Position numbers and translations under genes: made by a program. Of a stretch of DNA of 54,009 nt, positions 47,839 through 54,009 are shown piece after piece. Origin of the DNA: UMGS1649 sp045651205 (GTDB lineage: Bacteria > Bacillota > Clostridia > TANB77 > CAG-465). The notes below the pieces were generated by a model. The model saw nothing but the letters and a program-made list of their open reading frames with translations. It ran no database searches and had not been told where the DNA came from. Position 1 is the stretch's first letter, and each line of letters begins with the position of its first letter. The stretch spans positions 1 to 54,009 of the forward strand of contig JAZRSA010000032.1 of NCBI GenBank assembly GCA_045651205.1, written 5' to 3'.

Positions 47839-50013
47839 TTGGACAACCTTAATAATGAGATTATTTGCAACGGGTTAATAGATAAATTACAAGAAAATAA
47901 AATAAGATATGATAATAAAAAACTAAAATTTGCATTAGATTATGCAGCTAAAATATATGGTGATACAAAGAGATATAAAGGAGAAACTACTTTTGCTCAC
48001 GCAGTTCATGTAGCAGAAATTGTTGCATCTTTAAAGATAGGAATTACAGCTGTTTACGCAGCGGTGTTGCATGAAGTTACAAAGTTTGAAGAATATAGAT
48101 ATGAAGATATAGAAAAAGTATTGGGAGAAGAAGTAGCTACTTTAGTAAAGGATGCGAGCAAGTTGTATCTTTTAAACTATAACGGCCAACAAGAAATTGA
48201 AGCAGAAAATTTAAGAAAAATGTTTATGGCGATTTCTAAGGATATTAGAGTTGTAATAATGAAACTTGCAGATAGGTTGTATAATATGAGAAATATATAT
48301 GAAGAACCTATGGAACATCAAAAATTAAAAGCTAATGAAACAATGCAAGTATATGTACCAATAGCTCATAGGCTAGGTATGAATCAAATTAAATCAGAAT
48401 TAGAAGATTTATCTTTTGCAATTCTTAATCCGGAAGAGTTTGAAAGAATAAGGATCATAGTAGAAAAAGATAAAGAAGAAAGACAAGCATATATAAATCA
48501 AAGAATACAAGAGATAGGAAAGTTGCTAGAAAAAGAAAAGATAAAAGCAACAATATATGGTCGTTCTAAAACATTTTACAGTATTTATAGAAAAACAAAA
48601 ATGAATAATTGTAGAGTAGAAGATTTGTTTGATCTTTACGCAATAAGAGTAATTGTAAATAGTATAAGAGCTTGTTACACAACTCTTGGAATAATACACG
48701 AGCAGTATAGACCAATGCCAGGAAGAATGAAAGATTATATAGCGGTTCCTAAAACTAATATGTATCAATCGCTTCATACTACGTTATTTGGTGGAGAAGA
48801 TGCAGCTCCTTTTGAAGTTCAAATTAGAACATGGGATATGCACAATGTTGCAGATTATGGTGTAGCAGCACACTTTTTATACAAAGAAGGTAAAACTAAA
48901 ATGTCTAAAAGCGATGAAAAATTAACATGGCTTAGAAAGACGATGGAGTTTGAAAGAGAACTAGGAGATTCAAACAGTTATTCAGATTTAAAAGTAGAAC
49001 TTTTTGGCGACGAGGTATTTGTATTTACACCTAAAGGAGAAATAAAGTCTTTACCTAAAGGCGCAACTCCAATAGATTTTGCATATTCTGTACATCAACA
49101 TATAGGTAATAGTATGGTTGGCGCTAAAATTAATGGTAAAATGGTGCCTATTACTACTAAACTTAAAAATACAGATATAGTAGAAATAGTTACTTCTAAA
49201 ACATCTAGTGGACCAAAGAGAGATTGGTTAAATCATGTTGTTTCAAGTACCGCTAAAAATAGAATTGTAAATTATCTAAAAAAACAAAGTAGAGAATCAA
49301 ATATCGAAAAAGGTAAAGAAATTTTAGAAAAAGAAATTATAAAAAATGGTTTAAATGCAGATGAATTATTAGAATATATTAGCGTAGTTGCTGAAAAAAT
49401 GAAATACAAAGATCAAGATGAATGCTTTGAAAATGTCGGTTTTGGAATACTTTCTCCAAGAAGATTATTAAATAAGCTTCAAGAAGAATATAACGCAAAG
49501 AATCATATACAAAAAGAAGAAATAAAAGAAATCAAAGAGGAAAAAGAAAATAAAAAATTAAAGAAAGAACAAATAGATGGTGTTGAAGTTGAAGGTATAG
49601 GCAATTGTCTTGTTAAGTTTGCGAGATGTTGTAACCCATTACCAGGTGATGAAATAGTAGGATATATTACATTTGGTAAAGGGGTATCAGTACATAGAGC
49701 AAATTGTCCAAACCTTGTAAGCCTTAATATAAATGAAAGAAAAATAGGTGTAAGATGGAAAGAAAAAGCGAATGTATCATATCAAGCTGTTGTTATAGTA
49801 AAAGCCAATGATAGAACAGGTATATCAATGGAGGTATTAAAATTACTTCAAGATATGAAGGTTAAATTACATGGCTTTACAGCTAAAGATACAGAAGATA
49901 AGACATGTATTATAGATATTAAACTAGAAATATCGTCTGTAGACGAACTTCAAAAAATCATAAAGGCATTAAGAAAAGTGGACAGTGTATATGATGTAAG
50001 AAGAGCTAAATAA
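47839..50013 (+). CDS. relA: RelA/SpoT-family (p)ppGpp synthetase with degenerate hydrolase domain
   Basis: A 724-aa long RSH protein: N-terminal HD hydrolase domain, synthetase domain (GRSKTFYSIYRK, then PGRMKDYIAVPKTNMYQSLHTT and EVQIRTWDMH), TGS domain (VFVFTPKGEIKSLPKGATPIDFAY), a Cys-containing conserved region (CCNPLPGDEIVGYIT) and a C-terminal ACT domain. The synthetase motifs are intact. In the hydrolase, the usual HDxxED is replaced: H78-E79-V-T-K82-F83, so the catalytic Glu-Asp pair is lost while the outer His and the later Asp remain. The enzyme should make but not degrade (p)ppGpp. The start is a TTG at 47839 after GAGGTG; a GTG at 47830 lies inside that ribosome site. Confidence 0.95.
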   Translation: MDNLNNEIICNGLIDKLQENKIRYDNKKLKFALDYAAKIYGDTKRYKGETTFAHAVHVAEIVASLKIGITAVYAAVLHEVTKFEEYRYEDIEKVLGEEVATLVKDASKLYLLNYNGQQEIEAENLRKMFMAISKDIRVVIMKLADRLYNMRNIYEEPMEHQKLKANETMQVYVPIAHRLGMNQIKSELEDLSFAILNPEEFERIRIIVEKDKEERQAYINQRIQEIGKLLEKEKIKATIYGRSKTFYSIYRKTKMNNCRVEDLFDLYAIRVIVNSIRACYTTLGIIHEQYRPMPGRMKDYIAVPKTNMYQSLHTTLFGGEDAAPFEVQIRTWDMHNVADYGVAAHFLYKEGKTKMSKSDEKLTWLRKTMEFERELGDSNSYSDLKVELFGDEVFVFTPKGEIKSLPKGATPIDFAYSVHQHIGNSMVGAKINGKMVPITTKLKNTDIVEIVTSKTSSGPKRDWLNHVVSSTAKNRIVNYLKKQSRESNIEKGKEILEKEIIKNGLNADELLEYISVVAEKMKYKDQDECFENVGFGILSPRRLLNKLQEEYNAKNHIQKEEIKEIKEEKENKKLKKEQIDGVEVEGIGNCLVKFARCCNPLPGDEIVGYITFGKGVSVHRANCPNLVSLNINERKIGVRWKEKANVSYQAVVIVKANDRTGISMEVLKLLQDMKVKLHGFTAKDTEDKTCIIDIKLEISSVDELQKIIKALRKVDSVYDVRRAK

Positions 50014-50017
50014 TAAT

Positions 50018-50052
50018 AAAAAGGATCACTAAAACTAGTGGTTCTTTTTTTA
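50018..50052 (+). terminator. Terminator after the RSH gene
   Basis: AAAAGGATCACTA and TAGTGGTTCTTTT pair around AAAC, followed by TTT. Confidence 0.85.
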
Positions 50053-50096
50053 TGCAAAAGTAGAAATGTAGGATTATGTAATTTTTTACAAAATAC

Positions 50097-50125
50097 TTGT
50101 GGTATAAATACCTTTTTGGTATAAT
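50097..50125 (+). promoter_or_regulatory. Promoter of the glucosaminidase gene
   Basis: TTGTGG (50097-50102) and TATAAT (50120-50125) have 17-bp spacing. Confidence 0.6.
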
Positions 50126-50147
50126 CACATAAAGAGAGGGTAAAAAA

Positions 50148-52871
50148 ATGAAAAGTAAATTACCAAATAACTTAAAAAGAGGGTTAAAAGTGTTTGGTAT
50201 GGTTGTGGGATTAGCTCTTTTATCTAGACCGGTAAATGGTATTTTAAAGAACAATTTACCTAAGTCCACTATTTCAGATGAGTTTCCTGCGTCGTATCAA
50301 ATGTATATAGATAATCTTAAGGAAGTATATCCAAATGCTAAGTTTAAAGCAGTATATACTGGTCTAAAATGGAATACAGTTTTAAAACACGAGTCATATG
50401 ATACTAACAAAAGAATAAGTACAGTACCAAAGAGTTATGATGCTGTATGGAAAATGAATGGAGAAAACATTAAAATAGATGGTTCGTTTGTTGCAGCTTC
50501 TAAATCTGCTGTTGCATATGTAATGGATCCAAGAAATTCACTATATAAAAATAGAGTATTCCAATTTGAAGGATTATCATATAACGAACACATAACAACA
50601 GATGTAATAGAAAAAGTAATAGCAGGTTCACCAATGGTTGGAACTTATGCTAAAAAATATAAAAATGCAGGAGTATGGATAGACATGGATTTATCATACT
50701 CAGAAATAATAAATAAGGTAGGACAAGAATTAAAAGTAAGTAGTGTATACATTGCTTCAAGAATGATTCAAGAAACATCAGGAGATATAATTAACAACGG
50801 AAGTGTTAATGGTTCAAACAAAACATATCCAGGAGTGTACAACTTCTTTAATATAGGTTCAACTCCAAATGCGGATGGAACAGGTTCAGTAACAAACGGA
50901 CTTAAACATGCTAAATCACAAGGTTGGACAACTCCATACTTGTCTATATATGGTGGAGTAAACAGAATAAAATCTACATATATACAATATGGACAAGATA
51001 CAGTGTATTTCCAAAAGTTTGATGTAAATAATCCATATGGAAATGCAACAGCACTTATGGCATATCAATATCAAACAAACATATTAGCGCCAATAAGTGA
51101 AAGTAAGATATCATATAATGCATATAAGAAGTTAGATATGTTAGACACACCATTTATCTTCTATATACCAGTGTATGAAAATATGCCTGAAGATCCGGCG
51201 CCTTATCCAGCTGGAGATACAGCAGTATTTGAAACAGATAATACAAGAGTTTACTTAGATGATACAACAACTAAAGGTAAAGAATCTTTTAATATACGTT
51301 CATCTGCAAACTCAGAATTAGAAAATGTAATATACACATTTACTGAAACTTCAAGTGATCCGGATGAAAGAATAATCTTTACTAGAACTAAAAAAGGTAA
51401 TGGTTATGATTGGGATTATGTAGAAGCTAAAATCGATGGTAAAGTAGTAAAGGGATATGTTTGGAAAGATTATGTACAAACATATGAATATACTAAAGTA
51501 GAAAGTATAACTTTAGACCAAACAGAAGCAGTTGTTGAAGAAGGAGATAAACTAACAATAGTTGCAACAGTTCTTCCAAACGAAGCAAGATTTAAAGAAA
51601 TAATATGGACTACAAGTGATGCTAATGTACTAACAGTAGAAAATGGAGTAGTAACTACAATAGGATTAGGAACAGCTACAGTTACAGCAACAACAGAAGA
51701 TCAAGGTAAAGTAGCAACTGTACAAGTAACAGTAAAAGAAAAGACTTATGATATTACTTTAGATAAAGAGGAATATACAGTAGAAGCTGGAGAACAAATT
51801 GAACCAGTAATAACTACTAAGAATATTGAATCATATACATTAAAAGTATCTGATGAAACTAAAGCTGAAGTAATAGACAACAAGATTATTAAAGGTATTG
51901 AGACAGGAGAAATAGAGATAGAAGTTCACGCATCAAATGTAGAACTTGTTAAGAAAGTAAAACTTACTGTAACTCCAATGCAATACGTAATAACTTTAGA
52001 TAAGGACGAATATGAGGTAGAAGTAGATAGCTTAGTAGAACCAATAGTTACACTAAAAAATATTGAATCATATACTTTAGAAGTAGTAGATACATCTAAG
52101 GCAATAGTAGAAGATAACAAAGTTAAAGGTGTAGCTGAAGGCGAAACAATATTAAGAGTGCTAGGAACTGGTACGGAGGTTGTTAAAGAAGTTAAACTTA
52201 CAGTTCTTCCTAAAGAATATAAAATAACTTTAGATAAAGAAGAATATACAGTGAGAGTAACTAAATATGTAGAACCAATAGTTACATTAAAGAATATTGA
52301 GTCTTATACATTAGAAGTAGTAGATAATACAAAAGCTGTTGTAGAAGATAACAAGATCAAAGGTGTAGAAGTAGGCGAAACAATATTAAGAGTACTAGGA
52401 ACTGGTACAGAGATTGTTAAAGAGTTAAAACTTGTAGTACTTCCAAATGAGTCTTATACAATAGATGAAAGTATAACAGATACAGAAAATGTATTAACAA
52501 ATATTAGTACAAGTACAACAGTAGAAACACTTCTTGCTAAAATACAAATAGAAGGATTAACTATAAAGGTTACAAATGAGTCTGGAACTGAACTTGCAAA
52601 CGAAAAGAATGTAGGTACAGGAACTAAGATAACATTTGTAAGGGAAGATGGAACAACTTTTGCTGAAAAAACTATAGTAATACGTGGAGATGTAACTGGG
52701 GATGGTTTAATAAATTCAGCCGACCTATTAAAGATAGTTAAATATCTAAAAGGAACATCAGAACTTAATATTAAAGCTGCGGATGCGACTATAGATAGTT
52801 TAGTAAACTCAGCAGACTTGTTAAAGATAGTAAAACATTTAAAAGGCACAAGCCTAATAGATTTCAAATAG
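50148..52871 (+). CDS. Secreted dockerin glucosaminidase with Ig-like repeats
   Basis: A 907-aa exported protein. It has a basic start with a hydrophobic signal (about residues 14-30), an N-terminal module FPASYQMYIDNLKEVYPNAK common in clostridial wall hydrolases, and an N-acetylglucosaminidase domain (about 185-345) with SRMIQETSG and YNFFNIGSTPNADG. Then come an SH3-like region (about 365-440), a BIG2 Ig-like domain (about 445-530), three 78-residue Ig-like repeats (about 534-767), a linker, and a type I dockerin (about 845-905). Both dockerin loops keep their Ca2+ ligands (DVTGDGLINSAD and DATIDSLVNSAD). It should cleave peptidoglycan and bind a cohesin on the surface. GAGAGGGTAAAAAA precedes the ATG. 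Confidence 0.9.
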   Translation: MKSKLPNNLKRGLKVFGMVVGLALLSRPVNGILKNNLPKSTISDEFPASYQMYIDNLKEVYPNAKFKAVYTGLKWNTVLKHESYDTNKRISTVPKSYDAVWKMNGENIKIDGSFVAASKSAVAYVMDPRNSLYKNRVFQFEGLSYNEHITTDVIEKVIAGSPMVGTYAKKYKNAGVWIDMDLSYSEIINKVGQELKVSSVYIASRMIQETSGDIINNGSVNGSNKTYPGVYNFFNIGSTPNADGTGSVTNGLKHAKSQGWTTPYLSIYGGVNRIKSTYIQYGQDTVYFQKFDVNNPYGNATALMAYQYQTNILAPISESKISYNAYKKLDMLDTPFIFYIPVYENMPEDPAPYPAGDTAVFETDNTRVYLDDTTTKGKESFNIRSSANSELENVIYTFTETSSDPDERIIFTRTKKGNGYDWDYVEAKIDGKVVKGYVWKDYVQTYEYTKVESITLDQTEAVVEEGDKLTIVATVLPNEARFKEIIWTTSDANVLTVENGVVTTIGLGTATVTATTEDQGKVATVQVTVKEKTYDITLDKEEYTVEAGEQIEPVITTKNIESYTLKVSDETKAEVIDNKIIKGIETGEIEIEVHASNVELVKKVKLTVTPMQYVITLDKDEYEVEVDSLVEPIVTLKNIESYTLEVVDTSKAIVEDNKVKGVAEGETILRVLGTGTEVVKEVKLTVLPKEYKITLDKEEYTVRVTKYVEPIVTLKNIESYTLEVVDNTKAVVEDNKIKGVEVGETILRVLGTGTEIVKELKLVVLPNESYTIDESITDTENVLTNISTSTTVETLLAKIQIEGLTIKVTNESGTELANEKNVGTGTKITFVREDGTTFAEKTIVIRGDVTGDGLINSADLLKIVKYLKGTSELNIKAADATIDSLVNSADLLKIVKHLKGTSLIDFK
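51747..52450 (+). repeat. Three tandem Ig-like repeats inside the glucosaminidase gene
   Basis: Three units of about 234 bases start near 51747, 51981 and 52214. Each encodes ITLDK-E/D-EY at its start and KNIESYTL in the middle. Units 2 and 3 are nearly identical over long stretches (IVTLKNIESYTLEVVD, then GETILRVLGTGTE), which indicates recent duplication. Confidence 0.88.
52684..52868 (+). other. Dockerin type I domain
   Basis: Two duplicated F-hand segments each carry NSADLLKIVK, followed by a YLKGTS or HLKGTS ending. Ca2+ loop positions 1, 3, 5, 9 and 12 are filled in both (D, T, D, N, D). This is direct evidence that a cohesin partner exists somewhere in the genome. Confidence 0.85.
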
Positions 52872-52880
52872 AGGTGAACA

Positions 52881-54009
52881 ATGAGTAGAATAAAGAAAAT
52901 ATTTAGTAGCATACTGGTTACATTTGTAATTGCAATAATGGTAAACGCAGCATATGCCGCAAGTGTTACCATAACAGCTGCAAAGAAAACAGCGTACGTT
53001 GGAGATAAAGTAAAAGTAACTGTAACTGTAAAAGCTGCAGCATGGAACTTATTTGTTTCTGGAAGTGCATCTGGAGATATTATAGGATTTAATATGGATG
53101 CTAAAAACCAAACTACAACTAAAACATATACTGTAACTTGCAAAAAAGTTGGAACATATACAGTTAAAGTTTCTGGAGATGTAACAGATGTAAATGATAC
53201 TAATAGCACTATAAACAAATCCGTAACAATAACAGTAAAAGAAAAACCTGCAACAGATACGGAAGATAAAGATACAACTACAACAACAAAATCTTCAAAC
53301 TGTAATTTAAGTAAAATATCTTTAAGTGTTGAAGGTTTAAGTTTCAAATCTAGTCAAACAACATATAATATAAAAGTTGGAGCAGATGTAGAAAGCATAA
53401 CTGTAAAAGCAACTCCAGCACACTCTAAAGCAACATATACTGTAAGCGGAAACAAGAATCTTAAAGCTGGTAATAATGTAATTAAAATTGTTGTTAAAGC
53501 AGAAAATGGTGCAACAAAAACATATAAAATTAATGTAGAAAAAGAAGGAGACATTGAAGAGACATCTTCAGCTCTTACAAATCTAATAATAGAAAATATG
53601 GAATTTGAAGAACTGTTTACAAAGACAGAAACAGAATATACAGCAAAACCAATTAAGTATACTGAAGAGCCACTTAATGTTTTAGCATTTACTGAAGCTG
53701 AAGAAGCAACATATACAGTTGAAGGTGCAGACAACTTAAAAGTTGGTGAGAATGTAGTAAAAGTTATAGTTACATCATTAGATGAGTCTAGTACAACAGA
53801 ATATACAGTAACATTTGAGATGCTTGCTAAAGAGGAAGAAAATGCATATGTTTCTATATATAATGAAACAAATAATTTGGTTAGCACTACACCTGCACCA
53901 AAGAAGACAGTTGCAAATTTATTAAATAATGGAACATTAGTAATAATAGTATATTTACTAGCTGCAATTGAATTTGCACAAGTTATATATTTATATATAA
54001 AATTAGGTC
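52881..54009 (+). CDS. Secreted beta-sandwich surface protein, C-terminus cut by window edge
   Basis: The frame is open for 376 codons to the window edge. A signal peptide (MSRIKKIFSSILVTFVIAIM..., cleavage near AYAA) precedes an Ig- or cohesin-like domain (about residues 32-115, TAYVGDKVKVTVTVKAA), a Thr/Asp linker, and two cadherin-like beta-sandwich modules (about 135-220 and 225-310). A hydrophobic helix near residue 350-370 (TLVIIVYLLAAIEF) suggests a C-terminal membrane anchor. GAGGTGAACA precedes the ATG, 9 bases after the dockerin gene, so they form an operon. It may be the surface receptor of the dockerin protein; that is inference. Confidence 0.8.
   Translation, partial: MSRIKKIFSSILVTFVIAIMVNAAYAASVTITAAKKTAYVGDKVKVTVTVKAAAWNLFVSGSASGDIIGFNMDAKNQTTTKTYTVTCKKVGTYTVKVSGDVTDVNDTNSTINKSVTITVKEKPATDTEDKDTTTTTKSSNCNLSKISLSVEGLSFKSSQTTYNIKVGADVESITVKATPAHSKATYTVSGNKNLKAGNNVIKIVVKAENGATKTYKINVEKEGDIEETSSALTNLIIENMEFEELFTKTETEYTAKPIKYTEEPLNVLAFTEAEEATYTVEGADNLKVGENVVKVIVTSLDESSTTEYTVTFEMLAKEEENAYVSIYNETNNLVSTTPAPKKTVANLLNNGTLVIIVYLLAAIEFAQVIYLYIKLG

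Noticed and set aside
51747..52450. CRISPR-like or satellite repeat
   Set aside because: The repeats are in frame within a gene, about 234 bases long without spacers, and encode Ig-like domains.

Overview
The window is AT-rich (roughly 30% G+C by eye) and almost fully coding. It reads as a chromosome segment of a spore-forming, probably anaerobic Clostridia-type Firmicute. Evidence: SpoIIP, SpoIVA, dipicolinate synthase subunit A and a BofA-like protein, a T-box leader in front of pheST, RNase Y, CarD, a desulfoferrodoxin-type superoxide reductase, a secreted dockerin glucosaminidase, and Arg codons that are almost all AGA. I cannot name genus or species from sequence alone.

Layout. 1-2.2 kb: pheT (cut by the window edge) and pheS behind a T-box. 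2.2-3.2 kb: two paralogous small genes with related leaders. 3.3-7.3 kb: ferritin-like protein, DivIVA-like coiled coil, spoIIP, rny. 7.4-11.6 kb: unknown gene, folC, a GNAT acetyltransferase, a Y-family polymerase with a LexA-type box inside its promoter, and a divergent DprA-like mini-gene. 11.7-17.4 kb: spoIVA, recJ, a metallo-beta-lactamase-fold hydrolase, and a small gene overlapping a zinc-metalloprotease-like gene. 17.5-24.7 kb: ung, queA, a long coiled-coil gene, tgt, spoVFA, uppP, folD. 24.8-28.1 kb: a pilin-like secreted protein and a solitary VirD4/TraG-type coupling ATPase. 28.2-33.8 kb: pth, rplU, rpmA, trpS, a large unknown with an ADP-ribosyltransferase-like N-terminus, obg, bofA-like gene, tRNA-Gly. 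33.8-47.3 kb: CNNM/CBS exporter, fused ABC transporter, CorA, radA, carD and tRNA-Thr, interleaved with small autonomous cassettes. 47.4-54 kb: superoxide reductase, RelA-type (p)ppGpp synthetase, dockerin glucosaminidase, and a beta-sandwich surface protein that runs off the window.

Two gene classes are mixed. Housekeeping and sporulation genes sit in ordinary short operons. Between them lie small self-contained units, each with a good promoter (often TATAAT with 17-bp spacing), one or two short ORFs and a hairpin terminator. Several of these are visibly richer in G+C and use CGN and CCG codons that neighbours avoid, which suggests acquired moron-like cassettes. A third set consists of large lineage-specific proteins (zinc-metalloprotease-like, coiled-coil, ART-like, coupling ATPase) placed in or beside core operons.

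Points that look most unusual: L27 has no N-terminal extension and the Prp protease gene is absent between rplU and rpmA; the RSH enzyme has lost its hydrolase catalytic residues; an NMN adenylyltransferase-Nudix fusion overlaps a cysteine-peptidase-like gene; a coupling ATPase has no conjugation partners in the window; tRNA-Gly begins inside a 41-nt palindrome. No phage structural genes, integrase, transposase, rRNA, CRISPR array or replication origin was seen. All family calls come from reading motifs; no database search was possible.
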